9,659 nucleotides of DNA from an uncultured Clostridia bacterium. GTDB lineage: Bacteria > Bacillota > Clostridia > Christensenellales > UBA1242. Positions 1-6,598 of the stretch are shown here, piece by piece. The notes beneath the pieces are model-generated. The model was given only the letters and a program-made list of their open reading frames with translations, was not told the origin of the DNA and made no database searches. The DNA is taken from contig CANQHS010000031.1 in assembly GCA_947623795.1 (NCBI GenBank), positions 1 through 9,659 on the forward strand, given 5' to 3'. The position numbers were made by a program, and so were the translations under genes. The first letter of the stretch is position 1. Each line of letters begins with the position of its first letter.

Positions 1-1252
1 AAAAACTTCTAAACGACTGACGAGTTACTTTTCTTATATCCTTGTTGCTCACCTTAATGCTGCCGCTGTCCACATCGTAGAATCGCATCAAAAGATTGAT
101 TATTGTGCTTTTTCCGCAACCAGTTGGGCCAACGATTGCAACGCGCTCGCCCTTTTTGACGGATAGGTTGAGATTTTCAATTAATTTAAACGATTTATCG
201 TAGCTGAAATCCACTTTTTTTATTTCAACATCACCGTTGCAATTTTTTAATTTCGGCAAATCTTTATCGCTTATTTCGTCATTTTCGTCCAACAGGCTAA
301 ACACTCTGCCCGCACTCGCGATTGCGGTGTTCAAATCGGCAAAGATGTTTGCGATGTCGTTAAATGGGCGGGTGTAACTTTCCGAATAACTTAAGAAAGA
401 GGAAATTTTTCCAATTTTAAGTTTGCCCTTAATTGCCAAAAACGCGCCAACAACGCCAATAAAGCCATTAAGTATGCCATTAACGAGCCTTGCGGCTGGC
501 TGACCGATTGAAGCGTAGAAAACGGATTTTTCGCTCGCCGAGCCTAGTTTTGAATTAAGTTCCTCAAATCTTTTGTTTGTGTCCGCCTCGTCGTTGAAGG
601 CTTTTATTATTTTCATATTGGTTATCATCTCTTCGCCATAGCCGCTCATCTCGCCCTGGATGTTGGCGCGAATGCGATAGAGTTTTTTGCTCTTTTTGGT
701 TATCAAAATGGCAAAAAGGAGCGACAAAGGTGCCAAAACGATTACGACCAACGCAAGCCCCCAATTTAGGACGAACATCATGACCATGACAACCACAACT
801 TGGAACACGCCTTGCACGACGGTCGAAAAGCCTTCCAAAAATCCGTCCGTCACATTTTCAACGTCGGCGGTCATGGTGTTCATAATGTCGCCATGCGAAG
901 TGTTGTCGATGAATTTGATTGGGACAGAATTGAGTTTAAAATAAATTCCGTTTCGAATCGATTGCGCGGTTTTGTAGGTCAAAATGTTCATATAATAGTC
1001 GCCCAGCCATTCAAAAATGGTGCTTGCGATCGTAAGAACTGCAATCGTTATCAAATTTTCGAAAAGCAAAACAAAATTTACATTATTGATTCCAATCATG
1101 CTGTCAATTGCAAAGCCGGTGAAAATTGGAATTATCATATTGAGCGTTATTGCAATCAAGCTAAACGTGATGGAAAGGAAAAAGGTGCGTTTGTGCGGAC
1201 GCACAAAGGTAAGCAATTTTGGAAAGAGATTTTTGATTTCCTTAACTTTCAT
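1..1252 (-). CDS. ABC exporter half-transporter, partial (C-terminus beyond left edge)
   Basis: Fused permease plus ATP-binding protein of the multidrug/lipid exporter superfamily (MdlB/BmrD-like). The visible 417 residues cover the whole transmembrane domain, with hydrophobic segments near 23-48, 59-82, 140-186 and 253-277. They also cover the start of the nucleotide-binding domain: A-loop Tyr351 (FSYD) and Walker A at 375-383 (GPTGCGKST). The window ends just before the expected Q-loop, so signature, Walker B and H-loop cannot be judged. The ATG at 1252 follows the stop of the upstream ABC gene by 7 nt, and a G-rich Shine-Dalgarno (GGGGG) overlaps that stop, with only 3 nt before the ATG. 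This indicates co-transcription and probably coupled translation. The neighbour has a degenerate ATP site, so this subunit is expected to carry the catalytic Glu and His of a heterodimer. That expectation is inference. The substrate is unknown. Confidence 0.95.
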   Translation of the reverse strand, partial: MKVKEIKNLFPKLLTFVRPHKRTFFLSITFSLIAITLNMIIPIFTGFAIDSMIGINNVNFVLLFENLITIAVLTIASTIFEWLGDYYMNILTYKTAQSIRNGIYFKLNSVPIKFIDNTSHGDIMNTMTADVENVTDGFLEGFSTVVQGVFQVVVVMVMMFVLNWGLALVVIVLAPLSLLFAILITKKSKKLYRIRANIQGEMSGYGEEMITNMKIIKAFNDEADTNKRFEELNSKLGSASEKSVFYASIGQPAARLVNGILNGFIGVVGAFLAIKGKLKIGKISSFLSYSESYTRPFNDIANIFADLNTAIASAGRVFSLLDENDEISDKDLPKLKNCNGDVEIKKVDFSYDKSFKLIENLNLSVKKGERVAIVGPTGCGKSTIINLLMRFYDVDSGSIKVSNKDIRKVTRQSFRSF

Positions 1253-1259
1253 TTTCCCC

Positions 1260-2975
1260 CTATTTTGATTGGCTCAAATAAATTTCCTTGTAGATTTCGC
1301 AATCTTTCATCAAGTCCTCGTGTTTTCCCATGCCAACAACATCGCCGTTGTCCAAAACGATGATGAGGTCGGCGTCCATAATCGAAGTTGCGCGCTGAGA
1401 TATGAGCACCAAAGTGGTGTCCAACTGCTTCAATGCTTTTCTAAGATTGCTGTCGGTCAAAAAGTCGAGTGCAGAGCTGCTGTCGTCAAGAATTAGCATA
1501 TCGAAATGACCAACGATTGCACGTGCGATTGTAAGCCGCTGCATCTGTCCGCCCGAAACATTCTTTCCGCCCGCCATGATTTGATAATCCAATCCTTGCT
1601 TCCAATCCTTAACGAAGTCCCAAGATTGGCTTATCTTTAATGCTTCAATAATTTCCTCATCGCTTGCATTTTCCCTAAGGCACATATTTTCCCTAAGGCT
1701 GCCACTAAAGAGCGTGCTGCGCTGCTGAACGATGCTTATTTCTCCTCTAAGTTGCTCGATTGAATATTTCTTTATATCTCTGCCCTTATATAGAATTTCG
1801 CCCGAAGTTGGGTCATAAAAACGCGTCATCAAGTTGGCGATTGTGGTTTTGCCGCTGCCCGTGCCGCCAATTATGCCAATCGTTTGGTGCGGATAAATTT
1901 TAAACGACAAATTTTTTATAAACGATTTCGTGTTCTGGCTGCCAGTGTAGTTAAAGCACACGTCCTTAAACTCCATAATTTCGTTGAAATTAGGGTTGTT
2001 CACATGGCGGATTCCTGGAACATTTTTGATGCTTGGCTCGGTGTCCATAATTTCGTTTATGCGATGCAAACTTGCCGATGTGCGCACAAAAATCACAATA
2101 ATGCGCGATACTAAGAGCATGGACATTGTGATTATCGACACATAGTCTATGAGCGCGATAACATCGCCCTGGCTAAGCGAGCCAATGTTTATTTGCAATC
2201 CGCCCACATACAAAATTGCAATTGTTGCAAAATCCACCAACAGATAAATTAGCGGGTTTAAGAGTGCGGACATTTTGGAAATTTTTATGCTCGTCGTGGT
2301 GAAATCCTCGCTCACTTGCTCAAAGCGCTCTTGCTCGTCCTGCTGTTTATTGAAAGCGCGGATAACGCGAGTTCCGGACAAATTTTCGTTTGTAACTTTG
2401 CTTATGTTGTCCAATTTAGTTCGAATTTTTTTAAAATATGGCGTGGTTTTTTTAATGTAGAAAAACAAAATTATGCTGACCACTGGAATAAGCACCAAAA
2501 AGACGAGCGACATCTTTTTGTTTATAGTGAGGCTCAAGATGAACGCGCCCACAAGCAAGAAAGGAACGCGGATCATCATACGCATAAAAATGCCAACCGC
2601 GTTTTCAACTTGCGAGATGTCGTTTGTGAGTCTGTTCACGATTGAGGCTGTGCCAAATTTATCCAACTCTGCGTGCGAAAAGGTTGTAACCTTAGAAAAC
2701 AAGTCCTTTCGCATATCTGTTGCCACGCCAACGCTCGTTTTTGCCGAGCATTTTTGGCTTATTACGCTAAACACAAAGCCAAGCACGTTGAGCATAAGAA
2801 TATATATCCCGATTTGGATTATATAGTTCCAATCTTGGCTATATACGCCAACATCAATAATTTTTGCAACCAAAATTGGGTTTAGAAGTTCGAGCCCTGC
2901 TTCAAACATCTTAAAAAGCGGCCCAACGATGATGAACCACTTGAACTCTTTAAGATACCCCCAAAGTCTTTTCAT
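1260..2975 (-). CDS. ABC exporter half-transporter with degenerate ATPase site
   Basis: Complete 571-residue ABC exporter subunit: transmembrane domain about 1-310, ATP-binding domain about 330-571. Visible motifs are A-loop Tyr343, Walker A 370-378 (GGTGSGKTT), Q-loop Gln418, signature VSGGQ at 473-477, Walker B 493-497 and D-loop SALD at 501-504. Two catalytic positions are altered. Asp498 replaces the usual Glu after Walker B (LILDD), and Gln527 replaces the switch His (ISQR instead of IxHR). In known heterodimeric exporters such as TM287/288 and BmrCD, one subunit carries just such a non-hydrolysing site while keeping an intact signature. This gene is therefore assigned as the degenerate partner of the downstream subunit, 7 nt away. 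The start at 2975 has no Shine-Dalgarno, but a TATAAT lies 8 nt upstream (see promoter entry). The substrate cannot be read from the sequence; drug or lipid export is the family norm. Confidence 0.95.
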   Translation of the reverse strand: MKRLWGYLKEFKWFIIVGPLFKMFEAGLELLNPILVAKIIDVGVYSQDWNYIIQIGIYILMLNVLGFVFSVISQKCSAKTSVGVATDMRKDLFSKVTTFSHAELDKFGTASIVNRLTNDISQVENAVGIFMRMMIRVPFLLVGAFILSLTINKKMSLVFLVLIPVVSIILFFYIKKTTPYFKKIRTKLDNISKVTNENLSGTRVIRAFNKQQDEQERFEQVSEDFTTTSIKISKMSALLNPLIYLLVDFATIAILYVGGLQINIGSLSQGDVIALIDYVSIITMSMLLVSRIIVIFVRTSASLHRINEIMDTEPSIKNVPGIRHVNNPNFNEIMEFKDVCFNYTGSQNTKSFIKNLSFKIYPHQTIGIIGGTGSGKTTIANLMTRFYDPTSGEILYKGRDIKKYSIEQLRGEISIVQQRSTLFSGSLRENMCLRENASDEEIIEALKISQSWDFVKDWKQGLDYQIMAGGKNVSGGQMQRLTIARAIVGHFDMLILDDSSSALDFLTDSNLRKALKQLDTTLVLISQRATSIMDADLIIVLDNGDVVGMGKHEDLMKDCEIYKEIYLSQSK

Positions 2976-2990
2976 TTATAATATTATAAA
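2975..2990. repeat. 16-bp perfect palindrome over the ABC -10 and start codon
   Basis: TTTATAATATTATAAA reads the same on both strands. It covers the minus-strand -10 hexamer (2983-2988) and touches the A of the ABC ATG at 2975. It may be a dimeric regulator's operator, or simply symmetric AT-rich promoter sequence. No known regulator motif is recognised. Confidence 0.5.
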
Positions 2991-3011
2991 CAAAAAGAAT
3001 TTAATTTACAA
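2983..3011 (-). promoter_or_regulatory. Putative promoter of the ABC exporter operon (leaderless geometry)
   Basis: On the minus strand a perfect TATAAT lies at 2988-2983. A weak -35 TTGTAA lies at 3011-3006, giving 17-bp spacing. Only 7 nt separate the -10 from the ATG at 2975, so transcription should begin at or one base before the start codon. This fits the missing Shine-Dalgarno. A second TATAAT on the same strand at 3021-3016 has no good -35 but would give a leader of about 35 nt. Confidence 0.5.
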
Positions 3012-3045
3012 ACGAATTATAATAAAATAAATTTTATTTTTGCTA

Positions 3046-3074
3046 TTGACAACTCGAATTTAAAGTGCTAAAAT
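3046..3074 (+). promoter_or_regulatory. Sigma-A-type promoter of the 166-residue gene
   Basis: Perfect -35 TTGACA (3046-3051), exactly 17 bp, then -10 TAAAAT (3069-3074) preceded by an extended-10 TGC. The expected start of transcription is about 3081. This is the best consensus promoter in the window. It rules out the in-frame ATG at 3072 and any start further upstream, leaving the Shine-Dalgarno-linked ATG at 3110. Confidence 0.75.
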
Positions 3075-3084
3075 GCGGATTAAG

Positions 3085-3095
3085 TTTCGACAAAT
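3085..3095. promoter_or_regulatory. Spo0A-box-like operator in the 5' leader
   Basis: TTTCGACAAAT lies about 5-15 nt downstream of the predicted transcription start and upstream of the Shine-Dalgarno. The reverse complement of TTCGACAAA is TTTGTCGAA, which contains the 0A-box core TGTCGAA known from Bacillus and Clostridium Spo0A. A site here would be expected to repress by blocking polymerase. The 16 nt at 3085-3100 are identical to 7526-7541 in the downstream repeat array. The factor is inferred from the motif only; no Spo0A gene is visible here. Confidence 0.4.
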
Positions 3096-3109
3096 TTATT
3101 AGGAGAATT

Positions 3110-3610
3110 ATGGAAAACGAAAATTTGATTGAACGAACAAGACAATCTTTAATCGCCCAACATGGCGAAAATTCAACCACCCTTATAGGCGGAAGAACTT
3201 ATAAAAAAATAAACCAATATCTAACCAATTTCAACGAGTTTGTTGACGTTTTCAACCAATATGTTGAAATGCTAAATATCGATTTATCCTCATATGATGC
3301 CGCATTGGATAAATTATTTGTATTTTTCGAAAACGCGGAGCATGACGACATTTTGGCGGTTACAAAATATTTCAAAAATCTGGTTGCGCGCATACAAAAA
3401 GGATCTGCCAACACGGGCGAGAAAAAGCTAAAAAAACTTTTTGCCGACATCCAAAATTTGGACAATAAAACTTTTAATTATTATCGAATCAAAACGCTAT
3501 TGCATCTTGACCTAAGCATATTGTTTAAAAACGATCCAAATCTTTCAAATCACACTATTTATCGCTCGGGGAAAAGGGATTTGACTACCTTATCAAAACT
3601 TTCCCTTTAA
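3110..3610 (+). CDS. Uncharacterised 166-residue protein
   Basis: I do not recognise a family. The start is ATG 3110, preceded by AGGAG at 3101-3105 with 4-nt spacing. The longer in-frame reading from 3065 begins upstream of the predicted transcription start and is rejected. The protein is soluble-looking, has no Cys or Trp, no signal peptide and no membrane segment, and seems mostly helical. It has an acidic, Asn-rich N-terminus, an aromatic-rich middle (about 28-75, repeated F/Y-N-x-F/Y patterns) and a Lys-rich linker near residues 97-110. The basic tail (RSGKRDLTTLSKLSL) is encoded partly in the overlap with the convergent peptidase gene. Its own strong promoter with an operator-like motif in the leader shows that it is a regulated single gene. 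Function unknown. Confidence 0.75.
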   Translation: MENENLIERTRQSLIAQHGENSTTLIGGRTYKKINQYLTNFNEFVDVFNQYVEMLNIDLSSYDAALDKLFVFFENAEHDDILAVTKYFKNLVARIQKGSANTGEKKLKKLFADIQNLDNKTFNYYRIKTLLHLDLSILFKNDPNLSNHTIYRSGKRDLTTLSKLSL

Positions 3611-5060
3611 GCCAACTATCGAACACGCCAGATAGATTCATCTTGCAAACTTTTTCAAACGCGGAAATCAAGTTTTCTTTTTTTGCGTTTTTAAATTTAT
3701 TTTCTTCAAAATAGGTGCTTAAACTCTTAATAAATTTCTTTTCGCCCACAAGGTTATATAGGCTATCATACATCAGCACACCTTTCACATATGTGCAATA
3801 TGTATATTCCGCTTCTGTCTTATATTCATCCACCGCGCGCATGCTGGTGTCCATATCGCCCAAAACGTCCTTATAGACGGACAAAAATTTACAATAATTT
3901 GAGTGATTTGCGTCCACCATCGCTTTATGATTCAAGTTATATCCGCTGTTGTAGTCATAAAACAAAATTGAGCTATATTCGGTGAGGGCTTCGTCCAGCC
4001 AAGGAAGAGAATACTCATCGTTTCCCACCATGCCATACCACCATTGATGTGCGGTTTCATGGATAATCACATTTTTATAGTCGTCAAGGTCCTCAATGTC
4101 GCCACTTATTAAAATTAAATTTGGATATTCCATGCCGCCATAGATAAAATCCGTTTTCACGATATTGAAAGTCGAATAAGGATACTCACCAAAAAGGCGG
4201 GAAAAAGTTTTTATTGCGTCCACGCCCGCTTGCAAGGCTGCATCCGCATTGCTGTCCGCATAATAATAGTAGTTAACATTTGTGTCCCCCACCTTGCCCG
4301 ACTTCAACTCAAACTTATTGCTCGCAACAAAAGCGAAATCGCGAATCATGTGCCCCTCAAACGAAATTTTTTGCTTTCCATTTTCGCTCGTCCGCCTTGT
4401 TTCGTCTCCGCTTGCCGCCACCAAAAAGCCATCGTCAAGCGAGATATTCACAAAATAGTTTGCCATGTCGCTATAAAACGGGTCACCGTTTGGATTATAT
4501 GGCTTTTCGCTAAACGCTCCATTTTCATAAACGCACGCGATTGGATAGAAATTTGCCATGTTGATTGTGTTGTCGCCATAGCCAAAGCGATGTTCGCAAT
4601 TTGGCAATGTTAAACTAAAGTCTATGCAAATTTCAACGCTTTTATTGGGCGTCAAGCTCGTTATTAAGTCCACTTCCAAAATTCCGTCATGCTCGCCCGA
4701 AAGTTTGATTCCCACTTCGCTAGCGCCAACTTTAATCCCCAAAATGTCGAACTCAGCATAGCTCATGCCGTGCGGATAGGCATCATTTAGATGCGTTTCT
4801 GCCACAACAGTCCCCACCGCGCCAGATTTGAAAAATTGCGGATACAAATGGAATTTAACTTGCTTTATTATGCTGCCCGTGTTGTTGACATAATTTATCT
4901 TCTCGCTAATGTCCGCCCGCTTTTCTTGTGTATTTAATGAAATGTCCATACTATATGTGGTTAAATTTTTCCCAAGCTCGGCTAAATTTTCCTTCTTTTT
5001 GCAAGCGGGAAAAGCAAAAAGGCACAAAAATGCCAACAAAACAACGCCCAATTTTTTCAT
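3585..5060 (-). CDS. M1-family (gluzincin) zinc metallopeptidase, putative lipoprotein
   Basis: 491 residues. The N-terminal Lys-Lys plus hydrophobic stretch ends in FPAC with Cys20, a slightly atypical lipobox (Phe at -3), followed by a Lys-rich segment. It is probably lipidated and held on the outer face of the membrane. The M1 catalytic set is complete: GGMEYP at 308-313 (counterpart of the GxMEN substrate-N-terminus motif), zinc site HETAH at 334-338, third zinc ligand Glu357 exactly 19 residues after His338 (WLDEALTEY), and proton-donor Tyr424 in YVKG. A large beta-rich region (about 30-250) precedes the catalytic domain, as in aminopeptidase N relatives. At 491 residues it lacks the long C-terminal helical domain of full-size PepN. 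A likely role is removal of N-terminal residues from extracellular peptides. The start at 5060 lacks a well-placed Shine-Dalgarno (see hairpin entry). The gene stands alone on this strand. Confidence 0.93.
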   Translation of the reverse strand: MKKLGVVLLAFLCLFAFPACKKKENLAELGKNLTTYSMDISLNTQEKRADISEKINYVNNTGSIIKQVKFHLYPQFFKSGAVGTVVAETHLNDAYPHGMSYAEFDILGIKVGASEVGIKLSGEHDGILEVDLITSLTPNKSVEICIDFSLTLPNCEHRFGYGDNTINMANFYPIACVYENGAFSEKPYNPNGDPFYSDMANYFVNISLDDGFLVAASGDETRRTSENGKQKISFEGHMIRDFAFVASNKFELKSGKVGDTNVNYYYYADSNADAALQAGVDAIKTFSRLFGEYPYSTFNIVKTDFIYGGMEYPNLILISGDIEDLDDYKNVIIHETAHQWWYGMVGNDEYSLPWLDEALTEYSSILFYDYNSGYNLNHKAMVDANHSNYCKFLSVYKDVLGDMDTSMRAVDEYKTEAEYTYCTYVKGVLMYDSLYNLVGEKKFIKSLSTYFEENKFKNAKKENLISAFEKVCKMNLSGVFDSWLKGKVLIR

Positions 5061-5073
5061 ACAAAATTGTATG
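5058..5073 (-). promoter_or_regulatory. Inverted repeat containing the peptidase start codon
   Basis: CATACAA, two central bases, then TTGTATG: 7-nt perfect arms whose minus-strand 3' arm contains the ATG at 5060. The only purine-rich ribosome site on this strand, GAGGAG at 5086-5081, is 20 nt from the ATG, too far for normal use in linear RNA. The hairpin could mask the start codon, or the repeat could act at DNA level as an operator. The two cannot be separated by sequence alone. Confidence 0.4.
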
Positions 5074-5087
5074 TGGACAACTCCTCA

Positions 5088-5093
5088 ATTATA
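5088..5093 (-). promoter_or_regulatory. Putative -10 element of the peptidase gene
   Basis: Perfect TATAAT on the minus strand with no good -35 at 17 bp (AAAACA). The predicted start of transcription, near 5081, would place GAGGAG at the very 5' end of the RNA and give a leader of about 20 nt. Confidence 0.45.
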
Positions 5094-5131
5094 CTTTAAA
5101 CAAAAATTTTTGTTTTCTAAATAAAAGTTTG

Positions 5132-5160
5132 TTGCCAAAAAAAATAAATTGTGCTAATAT
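5132..5160 (+). promoter_or_regulatory. Promoter of the DnaD-type/DnaI operon (leaderless geometry)
   Basis: -35 TTGCCA (5132-5137), exactly 17 bp, -10 TAATAT (5155-5160) with extended-10 TGC just upstream. The -10 abuts the ATG at 5161, and a start of transcription 7 nt downstream falls on the second in-frame ATG at 5167. No Shine-Dalgarno precedes either ATG. The GTGCTAA(T/A)AT core is shared with the promoter at 3046-3074. Confidence 0.6.
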
Positions 5161-6597
5161 ATGGTTATGTCATTTTGTAGATATAGCCCAAGTTTTAAAA
5201 ACGATAACAAAATCATGCTGGATAGCACTTTTGTTAGCGAGTTTTTGCCGGCCGCGCCAGATATGTGCGTAAAGGCATACATTTTGGGCCTATCTAAGTG
5301 CAATATGGACGACGCTGAAAACAGCTTGGAATTTTTTAGCAAAACGCTAAAGATAAGCGAAGATGATGTCGTTTCCATATTCAAATATTGGGAGGATCTT
5401 GGCCTCGTTCAAATTTTGAACACAACTCCAATTGAGGTTAGATTTTTGCCAATCATCTCTAACGCAAAAAACATAAAAAAATACAAAGTTGATAAATATG
5501 CAAGTTTCAATTTGCAAGTGCAAGAGCTTTTTGGTTCTCGCATGATTATGCCAAATGAGTTTGCTGAGTTCTATAATCTCATCGAGCATCACCAAATGGA
5601 AGAAAATGCCATAATCACCCTCATCAAATTTTGTGTGGACAACAAAGGCTTTGGTCTTAGCCCTAACTATTGCATTGTGGTTGCAAAAAATTGGCTTAAG
5701 GAAGGCGTTCGCACGGTTGCCGATGTGGAAAGGAAAATTGAAGAACTTGGCATTGTAAGCGACAATATGTCGCTCATCCTCTCCGCCATGGGCAGCAAGC
5801 GCAAGCCGCAATTGGAGGACAAGGAACTTTTGAAAAAGTGGCTCGAAGATTATGGCTTTGAACTCAATGTCATCATATTTGTCGTTAAAAATTTAAAGGC
5901 GAAAAAAAGGCACGTTGATGTCAATGTTTTGGACGAATATTTGTCGAAATTCTATGAAATGAAATTGACCAGCATAAAGGAAATTGAAAACTACGAAAAT
6001 GAAAAGGACAATATGTTCAACATCGCCAAAACGGTGAATCAGCAACTTGGATTATATTATGACGATTTAACAATTGAAATCGACAAATTTGTTGTTCCTT
6101 GGCTCAACATGGGCTTTGATGCGGAAACACTAAAAATCATTGCCAACAACTGCCATGGTACAACAATAAAAACTCTCGAAGGCTTCAATGGAATTATTGT
6201 TAAACTCTTCAAATTGGGCATCACCACGCTGGACGGATATAATAAATATCTAAGCGACAATCTAAAAGTTGATGGCCTTATTAACGAAGTGCTAAACGCG
6301 CTCAACTTAAACCGCGTTGCGAATAATAGCGACCGCACATTCTATAAAATCTGGTCGGTGGATTGGGGATTTAATCAAGATGTAATTTTGTATGCGGCGG
6401 ATTTAAGCAAGGACAAAGCGAACGCAATCGCCTATTTAAACAAAATTCTCTCCAATTGGAATAGCGAAGGAGTTCACACAATCGACAAAGCAAAACAAGC
6501 CAAAATCGACACGGGCGAGCAAAACTTCATTCACAACAACTATTCCAAAGAACAGATAAAGAGCCTTATAACCAATTTGGACGAAGTGGAGGTGTGA
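5161..6597 (+). CDS. DnaD/DnaB-type primosome protein with four tandem DnaD-like repeats
   Basis: Replication-initiation protein of the Bacillota DnaD/DnaB superfamily, which remodels origin DNA and brings in the helicase and its loader. Residues about 20-100 resemble the DnaD N-terminal winged helix (FVSEFLPAAPDMCVKAYI, then YWEDLGLVQI). Four DnaB_2/DnaD-like repeats follow, at about 115-197, 203-281, 286-366 and 373-449. They end in recognisable variants of the family's Trp-x(n)-G-hydrophobic-x-T pattern: KNWLKEGVRTVADV, SKFYEMKLTSIKEI, VKLFKLGITTLDGY and SNWNSEGVHTIDKA. The first and last are the clearest; the middle two lack the Trp there. Related clostridial proteins usually have one or two such domains, so this is long at 478 residues. 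The outermost ATG is listed, but the promoter suggests a leaderless start at the third codon (5167, 476 residues). It lies one base upstream of the helicase-loader gene, in one operon. Confidence 0.88.
   Translation: MVMSFCRYSPSFKNDNKIMLDSTFVSEFLPAAPDMCVKAYILGLSKCNMDDAENSLEFFSKTLKISEDDVVSIFKYWEDLGLVQILNTTPIEVRFLPIISNAKNIKKYKVDKYASFNLQVQELFGSRMIMPNEFAEFYNLIEHHQMEENAIITLIKFCVDNKGFGLSPNYCIVVAKNWLKEGVRTVADVERKIEELGIVSDNMSLILSAMGSKRKPQLEDKELLKKWLEDYGFELNVIIFVVKNLKAKKRHVDVNVLDEYLSKFYEMKLTSIKEIENYENEKDNMFNIAKTVNQQLGLYYDDLTIEIDKFVVPWLNMGFDAETLKIIANNCHGTTIKTLEGFNGIIVKLFKLGITTLDGYNKYLSDNLKVDGLINEVLNALNLNRVANNSDRTFYKIWSVDWGFNQDVILYAADLSKDKANAIAYLNKILSNWNSEGVHTIDKAKQAKIDTGEQNFIHNNYSKEQIKSLITNLDEVEV
6588..6592 (+). 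promoter_or_regulatory. Shine-Dalgarno that fixes the GTG start of the helicase loader
   Basis: GGAGG inside the 3' end of the DnaD-type gene, with 6 nt to the GTG at 6599. It supports GTG 6599 over the next in-frame ATG at 6614. Confidence 0.8.
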
Positions 6598-6598
6598 T

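Noticed and set aside
800..1363. 187-residue open reading frame on the plus strand
   Set aside because: It lies opposite the ABC exporter genes, has no ribosome site or family resemblance, and is a shadow of the real minus-strand frames.
3065..3109. Upstream extension of the unknown gene by 15 residues
   Set aside because: The extension begins inside the promoter, upstream of the predicted transcription start; ATG 3110 has a Shine-Dalgarno at the right place.
5101..5112. CAAAAATTTTTG palindrome as an operator
   Set aside because: Perfect 12-bp symmetry is easily produced by A- and T-runs in AT-rich spacers and matches no motif I know.
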